Source: Beijerinckia sp. 28-YEA-48 (lineage in GTDB: Bacteria; Pseudomonadota; Alphaproteobacteria; Rhizobiales; Beijerinckiaceae). Taken from it: a DNA stretch of 64,000 nt. The notes under the pieces are model-generated. The model saw only the letters and a program-made list of their open reading frames with translations. It did not search any database and was not told the DNA's origin. Position numbers and translations under genes: made by a program. Below, piece after piece: positions 8,876-17,970 of the stretch. Where the stretch lies: NCBI RefSeq assembly GCF_900104955.1, contig NZ_FNSI01000001.1, positions 151,001-215,000 on the forward strand, in the 5' to 3' direction. The stretch's first letter is position 1, and every line of letters starts with the position of its first letter.

Positions 8876-8889
8876 ACAAATGTGGCTTG

Positions 8890-9205
8890 AGGGTTCAATA
8901 GCCCAGGCAGCGTTTGGCAGGAGGCGGATGCGCGCGGCGATCCATCTGTCGGGCGGCTTTCACGTGCTGATGGCGAACTCTCCGGTAACAGGATTCTGGC
9001 CGAACAGGTGCGCTTGCTGGTGGCGCACACCAGCCTCATCGTCAATCTGTTCGAAAACCAGGCCGGCCTCGCCGGCTGGCACGACCACCACGACGATCTC
9101 ATCGGTCCTTGCGAAGCCGGCCGCGTTGACGAAGCGGTGGCGCTGATGCGCGCACATATCGTCGAGCTGGAGGAAAGCCTGGCGCTTATCGCAGGCGGCC
9201 GGTGG
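8890..9205 (+). pseudogene. GntR/FadR-type regulator remnant (FCD domain only, frameshifted)
   Basis: Translation of 8928-8987 gives RMRAAIHLSGGFHVLMAN, and a second frame continues LSGNRILAEQVRLLVAHTS, then the FCD-domain tail (HDDLIGPCEAGRVDEAVALM, then RAHIVELEESLAL). A frameshift near 8985-8990 joins the two. The N-terminal winged helix is missing, and its place is taken by repeat copy 3. I read this as a dead regulator gene, possibly once controlling the upstream catabolic genes. The 9206-9353 stretch after it shows nothing recognisable. Confidence 0.7.
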
Positions 9206-9353
9206 CGTTCGATAGCTGGGGGTGTTTGCGGTGGAGTGAGGGGGGAAGAAGGCCGAGACTGACAAGACGACGCAGACCAATGCAGTAGCTTACAAGAAAT
9301 TGCGGATATAGCGGATGTCCGAATATCGGCCGTTGTTGAAATCAAGATGGATT

Positions 9354-11621
9354 TCATTGAGGCATGTCCGGAGAGCGTGAAGGCGGGACAGAAGCCGAAG
9401 ATGGGGTGAGTGCTTGTTGATTTGACGATTGACCGTCGGCTGTATGGCCTTCGTTTATTTGTGTCAGTATTTTTGTTGTTCCTTTGACAATGGCCTTAAG
9501 CAGATTTGCCTGGTCTTCGGTGATTTCTGAGCTAGTTAGATGTTTTTTTGCTGCTTCAAACAAAATAGAGAGATCGTAGAACTCATTGGGAGGTTGCTCC
9601 CGCATTGTATATCGTCGTGGAGTTTCTCCGATGCTGTACGATACGAGTCCTATCGCAGTCTTTGCCGTGAATATGGCATTTTCCGTCATACCTTTGGAGA
9701 GCCACGCTCTGGGCGCGTCGTTTCCTCTTAATTGACCCCAAGCTCGTACGATATCGAAGTAGAATGGTGCTTGCGCAAGAGTCCCATCCGCTTCTGCTGC
9801 CTCGATTTTTGATATTAATATTTGCCCTAGCTGCTCAAAGTCATTGGATGTGATTACAAGCGCTTCCTTTGACTGAGCTGCAAATATGTTTAGTTCTCGC
9901 CCTCTATCAGCATAAATGTCTGCCATAAAAGCTGGCGAGGTTGCCGAACCAAATGCCTCGATGAGGTGCCTACCTGCCTGTTCTAGCCCCCATTGTTCCA
10001 GTAAGTTTCGAACGAGAAATCCGACCTGTGCTCGAGGAGACAATTCAAACATATTGCCGTCCGATTCCATTTTAATTATATCTTCTCCAACCGAGAAAAT
10101 TGCATCGAGAAGAGCTTGTGTCGGCTGGGGAGGATTACGAGAGCGGAACTGCACCCGTAGTTCCTCAAGAAGCTTGGAAATCATTAATTCATGGCGACTA
10201 TTCTTTTTGAACAAATAGGTACGAAATACTTTTTCAATGTTGGTCGAGTTATTCTCTCGTTCGATTAGAGTCGTTACTAGAGAGTTAGATATTGCGTCAG
10301 GAGATGGATGAAGCCCAAAGTAGGTATCGTATCCAGCCTCACTGCCAATCCCCCGTCGCTTTGCAACTTCAATATCGGTTTCTCCGCCAAAGGAATTTTT
10401 GTCTCCAAGCAATTTTTCTAAGTGAGGAAACAGAACCGAAAGGATGCGTAAAATCTGCGGGCTGACGTCACCAACAATGCGACGCTTCAGAATTTCGATA
10501 GCTTCGTTTTTTAGTTCATCATCTGCTAGAATAAAACGGCCGTCATTAAAAATGAAGTCGCGATTATCTCTGAGCCAATAAAAGGCTGCAGCATCGAATA
10601 AGCGTAGACCTTCCATCGCCAATAGGTCTTGGCGATCCAGTTCTCCTTCAATCGCGGGCCACGCAAATTTAATCGCATTGGCAGTTCGTATTATATCTCG
10701 AGGAGATTGAATCCAGCGTCGTATGCCGTCTCGTATAATAAATTGCCATCGAATTGAATCTGGAGTGTCTTGGAGAAGAAAGGCTATCTCCTCGTCCAAC
10801 AAGGTGAGCAATGCGTTCTGTGAAATTTTGGGGAGTTCGATTTCTTGTTGGACTATTTTCTCTGCAAAACGCGGGCCCGGGCGGTTTGTCGTTTGATCCA
10901 GCGCGGCCCAAATGATTTCGCGATCGTATGATAGTAGGTAAACGACATTTGGTAGGCGCCCAATACTTTTTACCATCTGCATAATGGCTCTAACATCGTC
11001 GTCATTCAGACGATCAATGTCATCAATGGTAACGACAAAGCGCCTATTGCTTCGACCAAGTTGTTCTTTAAGGCTTTGATATGCGGCTTGTAATGATGGT
11101 TCCTCGAGGAATTTGCGAATTAATGCATTGATGGATTTCTTCGCTAAACCTTGTGCGAGCTGTGACGCAGTGCCGCCAGTTGGGTCTACGCTGAGAGCAA
11201 CAGTGGCGGCGGCATCAACCAAGTTGTCCGTCTTGCCATGTAAAAAGTGCACGAGCCACTTCCATAGCCGCGCAAATGTACCCTCTTTCGGTCCTAAGTT
11301 TTCCGATAAAATTTTGAAGAACGCTACAATAAGGTCTTGGTGGCCAGATACGATCCACGGTCTGAAGTCTATGTGAGAAATTTGATCGTCTTCATTCTCT
11401 GCATTGTGCTTTTTGAGGTATGCTAAAATGAAATTGATTGCAGTAGATTTTCCACTTCCCCATTGGCCGTGTAAGCCAATTACGTAACCATTCGGCGCAG
11501 CCAAATCGATCAAAACTCGAGAGATGCGTTTCGCAAATGGCGCGTAGCCTAGTCGGTCATCCTGCCACGGGTTTTCTTTTGGTAGATCGTCGCCGAAGAC
11601 GTGCTTTTTGTCTGAGGTCAT
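9354..11621 (-). CDS. KAP family P-loop NTPase
   Basis: At 755 aa it has the KAP NTPase layout: Walker A GQWGSGKST at residues 52-60 and Walker B RFVVTIDDIDRL at 194-205, followed by YLLSYDREI. The C-terminal half is helical and not recognised. Unlike many KAP proteins I see no obvious membrane segments. KAP NTPases occur in phage exclusion (PifA-like) and other defence settings. The base composition is clearly AT-richer than its neighbours, and codon use differs, which indicates horizontal transfer. It stands alone, between a dead regulator and the ilv leader. A defence role is inference; the exact function is unknown. Confidence 0.8.
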   Translation of the reverse strand: MTSDKKHVFGDDLPKENPWQDDRLGYAPFAKRISRVLIDLAAPNGYVIGLHGQWGSGKSTAINFILAYLKKHNAENEDDQISHIDFRPWIVSGHQDLIVAFFKILSENLGPKEGTFARLWKWLVHFLHGKTDNLVDAAATVALSVDPTGGTASQLAQGLAKKSINALIRKFLEEPSLQAAYQSLKEQLGRSNRRFVVTIDDIDRLNDDDVRAIMQMVKSIGRLPNVVYLLSYDREIIWAALDQTTNRPGPRFAEKIVQQEIELPKISQNALLTLLDEEIAFLLQDTPDSIRWQFIIRDGIRRWIQSPRDIIRTANAIKFAWPAIEGELDRQDLLAMEGLRLFDAAAFYWLRDNRDFIFNDGRFILADDELKNEAIEILKRRIVGDVSPQILRILSVLFPHLEKLLGDKNSFGGETDIEVAKRRGIGSEAGYDTYFGLHPSPDAISNSLVTTLIERENNSTNIEKVFRTYLFKKNSRHELMISKLLEELRVQFRSRNPPQPTQALLDAIFSVGEDIIKMESDGNMFELSPRAQVGFLVRNLLEQWGLEQAGRHLIEAFGSATSPAFMADIYADRGRELNIFAAQSKEALVITSNDFEQLGQILISKIEAAEADGTLAQAPFYFDIVRAWGQLRGNDAPRAWLSKGMTENAIFTAKTAIGLVSYSIGETPRRYTMREQPPNEFYDLSILFEAAKKHLTSSEITEDQANLLKAIVKGTTKILTQINEGHTADGQSSNQQALTPSSASVPPSRSPDMPQ

Positions 11622-11708
11622 TTTTGGGATCTCGGCGTTAGATGGCTGCCAAGTATCGTAAGGGGAATATTTTCAGGAAGGCAGGGACACACATTAACTA
11701 TCCCCAGC

Positions 11709-11737
11709 TTGACCTCCCCCATTCCTTCCTCTAAAAA
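11709..11737 (+). promoter_or_regulatory. candidate promoter of the ilv leader transcript
   Basis: TTGACC at 11709-11714 is followed after 17 bp by TAAAAA at 11732-11737. This is a fair match to a housekeeping promoter, and transcription would start just before the leader peptide. It is the best candidate in the 140 bp between the KAP gene and the leader, but it is unproven. Confidence 0.4.
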
Positions 11738-11763
11738 CAGCCCCCACAACCGGAGTGCCTCAC

Positions 11764-11817
11764 GTGGCCCGTAAGCTTATTGTAGTATTGTCAGCGCCGC
11801 AGCAGGGACGGGGGTAA
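11764..11817 (+). CDS. ilv leader peptide (attenuation control)
   Basis: A 17-codon frame starting with GTG encodes MARKLIVVLSAPQQGRG. CGGAG lies eight bases upstream of the start codon. The run Leu-Ile-Val-Val-Leu at residues 5-9 names exactly the products of the downstream genes. The stop codon TAA sits in the loop of a hairpin (11809-11823). This is the hallmark of transcription attenuation: ribosome stalling at scarce Leu, Ile or Val codons would change RNA folding and allow read-through into ilvB. Confidence 0.75.
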   Translation: MARKLIVVLSAPQQGRG

Positions 11818-11877
11818 CCCCCGGCACTCCCTCCATAGGCGCTGATCCCGAAGGCCCCCTCAGAGGGCCTTTTTTGT
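11791..11877 (+). terminator. ilvB transcription attenuator with alternative hairpins
   Basis: TCAGCGCC at 11791-11798 pairs perfectly with GGCGCTGA at 11838-11845. Nested inside, CGGGGG (11809-11814) pairs with CCCCCG (11818-11823) around the leader stop codon. The terminator stem AAGGCCC (11851-11857) pairs with GGGCCTT (11865-11871) and runs into T's to 11875. A possible antiterminator could use the G-run at 810-814 with the C-run at 855-859 of this block. The first hairpin contains codons right after the branched-chain run, so a stalled ribosome would disrupt it. Confidence 0.75.
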
Positions 11878-11946
11878 TGCCTAAATTCCAAGAAACCACG
11901 AATAAAACCGCAGAGAACGACCAGAATTAAGCCGTTGGAGCGTATC

Positions 11947-13707
11947 ATGAGCAAGCAGATGACCGGCGCGGAGATGGTGATCGAGGCCCTGAAGGATCAG
12001 GGGGTCGATACGGTGTTTGGATACCCGGGCGGCGCCGTCCTCCCGATCTATGACGCCATGTTCCACCAGAATTTCGTCAAGCACGTTCTGGTGCGCCATG
12101 AGCAGGGCGCGGCCCATGCGGCCGAGGGCTATGCCCGCTCCACCGGCAAGGTCGGCGTGTTGCTCGTCACCTCCGGCCCCGGCGCCACCAATGCGGTCAC
12201 CGGCCTCACCGACGCCTTGATGGATTCCATTCCCCTGGTCTGCCTGACCGGCCAGGTGCCGACCCATCTCATCGGCTCGGACGCTTTCCAGGAGGCCGAT
12301 ACGGTTGGCATCACCCGCCATTGCACCAAGCATAACTATCTGGTGCGCTCGATCGAGGACCTGCCGCGCATCCTGCACGAGGCTTTCCATGTGGCACGCT
12401 CGGGCCGGCCGGGCCCGGTTGTCGTCGATCTGCCGAAGGACGTGCAGTTCGCCACCGGCGCCTATCAGTTCCTGCAGAACATCGAGCACAAGACCTATCG
12501 TCCCCGGTTGAAGGGCGACGAGGCCAAGATCGAGGCCATGCTGGATTTGATGGCCAAGGCCAAGCGGCCGGTGTTTTACACCGGCGGCGGCATCATCAAT
12601 GCCGGGCCGAAGGCGTCGGAACTGCTGCGCGAATTCGTCCAGCTGACCAATTTCCCCATCACCTCCACCTTGATGGGGCTCGGCGCCTATCCGGCCTCGG
12701 GCAAGAACTGGCTCGGCATGCTGGGCATGCACGGCACTTATGAAGCCAACAACACGATGCACGATTGCGACCTGATGCTGTGCATCGGCGCGCGTTTCGA
12801 TGACCGCATCACCGGCCGGCTCGATGCCTTCTCGCCGGGCTCCACCAAGGTGCATATCGATATCGATGCATCGTCGATCAACAAGAACGTCAAGGTCGAT
12901 ATCGGCATCATCGGCGATTGCACCCATGTGCTGGAACAGGCGATCGTCAGCTGGAAAGCGCGCAAGCTGAAGAGCGACGCGGCGGCTTTGGCCGAATGGT
13001 GGAAGCAGATCGACCTCTGGCGGGCCCGCAAGTCATTGGCGTTCCGCACCTCGAAATCGACCATCAAGCCGCAGCTTGCTGTCCAGCGTCTGTATGAACT
13101 GACCAAGGGCCGTGACACCTTCATCACCACCGAGGTCGGCCAGCATCAAATGTGGGCGGCGCAGCACTACCATTTCGAGGAGCCGAACCGCTGGATGACG
13201 TCTGGCGGTCTGGGCACCATGGGCTATGGCCTGCCGGCGGCGGTTGGCGTGCAGATGGCCCATCCCAAGGCCTTGGTCATCGACATCGCCGGCGAAGCCT
13301 CGGTGCTGATGAACATGCAGGAGATGTCGACGGCGGCACAGTATCGGCTGCCGATCAAGATCTTCATTCTCAACAACGAATATATGGGCATGGTGCGCCA
13401 GTGGCAGGAACTGCTGCATGGTGGGCGCTATTCGGAAAGCTATTCGGCGGCGCTGCCGGACTTCGTCAAATTGGCGGAAGCCTATGGCGCCAAGGGCATC
13501 CGCTGTGACGATCCGGCCAAGCTCGACGACGCCATCCGCGAGATGATCGATTTCCCCGGTCCGGTGATCTTCGACTGCCTCGTCGACAAGGAAGAGAACT
13601 GCCTGCCGATGATCCCGTCGGGCAAGGCCCATAACGAGATGATCATGCCCGACTTCGCCAGTGATATCGGCTCGGTCATCGACGAAAAGGGCAAGATGCT
13701 CGTTTAG
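11947..13707 (+). CDS. ilvB: Acetolactate synthase large subunit
   Basis: It condenses two pyruvates, or pyruvate with 2-ketobutyrate, in the first common step of valine, leucine and isoleucine synthesis. The N-terminal TPP domain shows GYPGGAVLPIYDA and catalytic Glu52 in VRHEQGAAHAAEGYA. The C-terminal TPP/metal motif reads GEASVLMNMQEMSTA; the usual GDGS is GEAS here, a form I recall from other alphaproteobacteria. The start is ATG 11947 with GGAG seven bases upstream (586 aa). The gene lies behind the attenuator and is followed by the regulatory subunit gene. Confidence 0.97.
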   Translation: MSKQMTGAEMVIEALKDQGVDTVFGYPGGAVLPIYDAMFHQNFVKHVLVRHEQGAAHAAEGYARSTGKVGVLLVTSGPGATNAVTGLTDALMDSIPLVCLTGQVPTHLIGSDAFQEADTVGITRHCTKHNYLVRSIEDLPRILHEAFHVARSGRPGPVVVDLPKDVQFATGAYQFLQNIEHKTYRPRLKGDEAKIEAMLDLMAKAKRPVFYTGGGIINAGPKASELLREFVQLTNFPITSTLMGLGAYPASGKNWLGMLGMHGTYEANNTMHDCDLMLCIGARFDDRITGRLDAFSPGSTKVHIDIDASSINKNVKVDIGIIGDCTHVLEQAIVSWKARKLKSDAAALAEWWKQIDLWRARKSLAFRTSKSTIKPQLAVQRLYELTKGRDTFITTEVGQHQMWAAQHYHFEEPNRWMTSGGLGTMGYGLPAAVGVQMAHPKALVIDIAGEASVLMNMQEMSTAAQYRLPIKIFILNNEYMGMVRQWQELLHGGRYSESYSAALPDFVKLAEAYGAKGIRCDDPAKLDDAIREMIDFPGPVIFDCLVDKEENCLPMIPSGKAHNEMIMPDFASDIGSVIDEKGKMLV

Positions 13708-13806
13708 GGTTCGGTGCGGAGGGGGGCTCCGCGCCAAAACTGAGGAACAACCCCATGCAAGCGGCATAACTGGGCGCTTAGCCCGACTTTTTAACGGAAC
13801 AAAATC

Positions 13807-14355
13807 ATGAGCGTCCCGGCTTCTTTGTCCCCCTATTCGTCCTCCACCGGCAAGGCCAACACCGTGCGCCGGACCTTGTCGGTGCTTGTCGACAACGAAC
13901 CAGGGGTTCTTGCCAGGGTCGTGGGACTGTTTTCGGGACGCGGCTACAATATCGAGAGCCTGACGGTTGCAGAAGTGGCCCATGTCGAACATTGGTCGCG
14001 CATCACGATCGTCACCTCGGGCACGCCCGAGGCGATCGAGCAGATCGGCCATCAGCTCGAACGCATCGTGCCGATCCATAAGGTGACGGACCTGACCCTG
14101 CGCGGGCGCGCGATCGAGCGCGAACTCGCCATGATCAAGGTGCGCGGCAAGGGCGACAATCGGGTCGAGGCGTTGCGCCTGGCCGAGGCTTTCAAGGCGA
14201 AAGTGGTCGACGCGACGATCGAGAGCTTCATCTTCGAGCTGACCGGCAATTCGACCAAGATCGACGATTTCATCGAGATCATGCGGCCGCTTGGTCTGGT
14301 CGAGATCGCGCGCACGGGCGTCGCCGCCATCGAGCGCGGCGCTGAGGCCGGTTAG
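13807..14355 (+). CDS. ilvN: Acetolactate synthase small (regulatory) subunit
   Basis: At 182 aa it has an N-terminal ACT domain (RTLSVLVDNEPGVLARVVGL, then FSGRGYNIESLTVAEV) and the C-terminal ALS small-subunit domain (LALIK-like LAMIKVRGKG, DFIEIMRPLGLVEIARTGV). It binds valine and confers feedback control on the catalytic subunit. The length is typical of the IlvN/IlvH family. It lies 99 bp after ilvB. That gap holds a G-rich hairpin (GCGGAG/CTCCGC) and a weak GGGC/GCCC hairpin with T's, neither convincing as a full terminator. The next gene starts 1 bp after its stop codon. Confidence 0.97.
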   Translation: MSVPASLSPYSSSTGKANTVRRTLSVLVDNEPGVLARVVGLFSGRGYNIESLTVAEVAHVEHWSRITIVTSGTPEAIEQIGHQLERIVPIHKVTDLTLRGRAIERELAMIKVRGKGDNRVEALRLAEAFKAKVVDATIESFIFELTGNSTKIDDFIEIMRPLGLVEIARTGVAAIERGAEAG

Positions 14356-14356
14356 T

Positions 14357-14962
14357 GTGACCACCGAACTCGCTCTCGCGGCGGCTGCCTTCTGCTTCGC
14401 GGGGGCGCTGACGCCCGGACCTAACAATGTGATGCTACTCGCCTCGGGCGTGAACTTCGGTTTCGCCCGCACGGTGCCGCATATGGTCGGCGTCGTCGCC
14501 GGCTATGCCTTTCTGATCCTGGTGATCGGCATGGGGCTGGGCCAGACGGTGGTGGACCATCCCGTCGCCTTCGAGGCGCTGCGCGTCGCTGGCGCCGTTT
14601 ATATGGTCTGGCTGGCCTGGAAGATCGCCACCACGCGCGGCGGCCCCAAGGACGATGGCCGCGGCTCGCCGCTGACCTTCTTTCAGGCGGTGGCCTTCCA
14701 ATGGGTCAATGTCAAAGGCGTGCTTCTGGGGATCAGCGGCGTCGCCGCTTTCACCCGGCCGAGCGACTTTACCGTCACCTTCACGGTTCTGCTGGTCCTG
14801 GCGACGTTGGCGACCCTGGTCTCGGTGCTGGTCTGGACGTCCTTCGGAACTGGCCTGCGCCGGCTGCTGGCCGATCCGCGCAAGGCCCGCGTTTTCAATG
14901 TGGTGATGGCAGTGTTGCTGCTCGCTTCGCTCTATCCGATGCTGGTGGAGGTGCGATCCTAA
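14357..14962 (+). CDS. LysE family amino acid exporter
   Basis: At 201 aa from GTG 14357 it is a six-helix LysE/RhtB-type protein with the family signature ALTPGPNNVMLLASGVNFGF near its N-terminus and membrane segments throughout. The family exports amino acids or their analogues. It is translationally close to ilvN (1 bp gap) and sits between ilvN and ilvC. It may therefore relieve branched-chain amino acid excess, though the substrate cannot be read from the sequence. GAGG lies about nine bases before the GTG. Confidence 0.88.
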   Translation: MTTELALAAAAFCFAGALTPGPNNVMLLASGVNFGFARTVPHMVGVVAGYAFLILVIGMGLGQTVVDHPVAFEALRVAGAVYMVWLAWKIATTRGGPKDDGRGSPLTFFQAVAFQWVNVKGVLLGISGVAAFTRPSDFTVTFTVLLVLATLATLVSVLVWTSFGTGLRRLLADPRKARVFNVVMAVLLLASLYPMLVEVRS

Positions 14963-15020
14963 CCCAAAAATCACCCGGGCAGGCGCCCCCGGCCATGCGG
15001 CCGCCGCCTGTCACCTTTGA

Positions 15021-16163
<1,143 letters not shown>

Positions 16164-16209
16164 ACTACGCAACTAAAGTACGCTTCTCTGCCGCCGTCGG
16201 GCCTGTTAC

Positions 16210-16244
16210 AGCAAATCTCGTTTCGACAGAAACATGATTTTGCT
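16210..16244 (+). repeat. dispersed repeat, hairpin-A part only
   Basis: GCAAATCTCGTTTCGACAG followed by AAACATGATTTTGC is the left palindrome of a repeat also found at 30889, 32503, 39328, 46696, 53416 and 60154. The second half of the unit is missing here. It lies between ilvC and an ABC transporter operon. Confidence 0.7.
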
Positions 16245-16297
16245 GCGGGTCCGGCGGCGAGCGGGGAGGGACTGTTGCGGGCAGGGAGCGTGACCAG

Positions 16298-17155
16298 GTG
16301 AGCGCAGATAAAACTGCCGCTGCGGTATCCCTGTCCGGCGTCGCTATCTCCTTCGGGACCGGCGCCAAACTCTATCGCGCCGTGGCCGATGTCGATCTGA
16401 CCGTTCAGCCTGGCGAATTCGTCGCCATCGTCGGGCCCACAGGCTGCGGCAAATCCACTCTTCTCAATGTTGCCGCCGGCCTGCTGGCGCCAAGCGCCGG
16501 CACCGCTGAGGTCAGCGGCCGCAAGGTCGAGGGCATCACCCGCGCGGCGGGCTATCTGTTCCAAGCCGATGCGTTGATGCCGTGGAAGACGGCGCTCGCC
16601 AATGTCGCCGTCGCCCTGGAAGTGGCCGGTGTCGGCCGCGCGGAAGCGCGCGAACGGGCCTTGGCCTGGCTGGCGCGGGTGGGCCTGAGAGGTTTTTCGG
16701 AGCGCTATCCGCACCAGCTTTCGGGCGGCCAGAAGAAGCGCGTCGCGTTGGCGCAGATGCTGATCCGCGATCCGGCTATTTTGTTGATGGACGAGCCGTT
16801 CGGTCCGCTTGACGCGCAGACGCGCGCCCTGATGGGCGATCTCCTGCTGTCGCTTTGGCAGGCCGACCGCAAGGCGGTGCTGTTCGTCACCCATGATCTC
16901 GATGAAGCCATCGCGCTCGCCGACCGGGTGGTGGTGATGTCGGCGGGGCCGGCCTCGCACATCATCGCCGATCATCGCATCGATCTGCCGCGCCCGCGCG
17001 AGATGGTCGACATTCGTCTCGATCCGCGTTTCCACGCCCTGCAAAGCGCCATCTGGCGTGACCTGAAGGCGGAAGTCATGCGCGCCTATGGCGATGAATT
17101 CGCCGCCCTGGGCTTGGGCAATATGGGTTTAGCCAAAACGACAGGTGCGCCATGA
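16298..17155 (+). CDS. ABC transporter ATPase (nitrate/sulfonate/taurine type)
   Basis: At 285 aa it has Walker A GPTGCGKST at residues 46-54, signature LSGGQKKRVALAQ, Walker B ILLMDEPFGPLDAQTR and the switch His in VLFVTHDLDEA. The sequence type is that of SsuB/TauB/NrtD importers. GTG 16298 is chosen as start; it has a purine-rich upstream stretch but no strong Shine-Dalgarno. It overlaps the permease gene by 4 bp (ATGA), and two binding-protein genes follow, so this is a complete importer operon. The substrate is unknown. Confidence 0.93.
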   Translation: MSADKTAAAVSLSGVAISFGTGAKLYRAVADVDLTVQPGEFVAIVGPTGCGKSTLLNVAAGLLAPSAGTAEVSGRKVEGITRAAGYLFQADALMPWKTALANVAVALEVAGVGRAEARERALAWLARVGLRGFSERYPHQLSGGQKKRVALAQMLIRDPAILLMDEPFGPLDAQTRALMGDLLLSLWQADRKAVLFVTHDLDEAIALADRVVVMSAGPASHIIADHRIDLPRPREMVDIRLDPRFHALQSAIWRDLKAEVMRAYGDEFAALGLGNMGLAKTTGAP

Positions 17156-17940
17156 AACGCACGACGCTGCTCGCCTGGCAGATCGGACTGGCCATCGCCA
17201 TCATCGCTGTCTGGCATGTGTTGACCACCTATCCTGTTATCTCCGAAGTGAAGCAGGCGCGCTTCTTCTTTTCGACGCCGGTCGATGTGGCGCTGCGGGT
17301 GTGGCGTTTCTTCGCCACCGGCATGATTTGGCGGCATCTGTGGATCACGCTGCTGGAAACGCTGCTCGCCTTCGGCATCGGCTCGATTGCTGGCATCGTC
17401 ATCGGCTTCTGGCTGGCGCGTCAGCCGCGCGTCGCCGCCGTGCTCGATCCGTTCGTTAAAATGGCCAATGCCCTGCCGCGCGTCGTGCTGGCGCCGATCT
17501 TCATGCTGTGGTTTGGCCTCGACATCTGGTCGAAAGTGGCGCTCGGCGTCACCCTGGTGTTCTTCATCGTCTTCTTCAACGTCTACCAGGGCGTGAAGGA
17601 AGTGAGCCCGGTGATCCTGTCGAACGCGCGCATGCTCGGCATGAACGAGCGGCAGCTGTTTCGCCATGTCTATTGGCCTTCCGCGTTGTCGTGGATGTTC
17701 TCGTCGTTGCACACGTCGATCGGCTTCGCGCTGGTGGGCGCGGTGGTCGGCGAATATCTGGGTTCGGCCGCGGGGCTCGGCTATCTGATCCATGAGGCGG
17801 AAAGCACGTTCGATATGACCGGCGTTGTCGCCGGTATGGTGGTGTTGTCGGTCGTGGTTGTGCTGATTGACTGGCTGGTTACACTGATCGAGGTTCGGTT
17901 GCTGGCCTGGCGGCCGGAAGGGACGGCCCAGGGCGCTTGA
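17152..17940 (+). CDS. ABC transporter permease (BPD_transp_1)
   Basis: At 262 aa it has about six membrane segments. The cytoplasmic EAA loop that contacts the ATPase is visible around NARMLGMNERQLFRHVYWPSA. It belongs to the SsuC/TauC type of inner-membrane permease and would form the channel with the overlapping ATPase gene. The next gene encodes a Bug/TctC protein 30 bp downstream, which is unusual for this transporter class, and then a normal NMT1-like binding protein. Confidence 0.92.
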   Translation: MKRTTLLAWQIGLAIAIIAVWHVLTTYPVISEVKQARFFFSTPVDVALRVWRFFATGMIWRHLWITLLETLLAFGIGSIAGIVIGFWLARQPRVAAVLDPFVKMANALPRVVLAPIFMLWFGLDIWSKVALGVTLVFFIVFFNVYQGVKEVSPVILSNARMLGMNERQLFRHVYWPSALSWMFSSLHTSIGFALVGAVVGEYLGSAAGLGYLIHEAESTFDMTGVVAGMVVLSVVVVLIDWLVTLIEVRLLAWRPEGTAQGA

Positions 17941-17970
17941 GGGAGCGCGGGCCAAGCAGGAGGGAAAAGA

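Noticed and set aside
11881..12927. 348-codon minus-strand open frame
   Set aside because: Antisense to ilvB; no motif and the ilvB protein is unmistakable.
13772..13796. Weak GGGC/GCCC hairpin with T-run between ilvB and ilvN
   Set aside because: The stem is only four pairs; a full terminator between the two subunits of one enzyme is unlikely.
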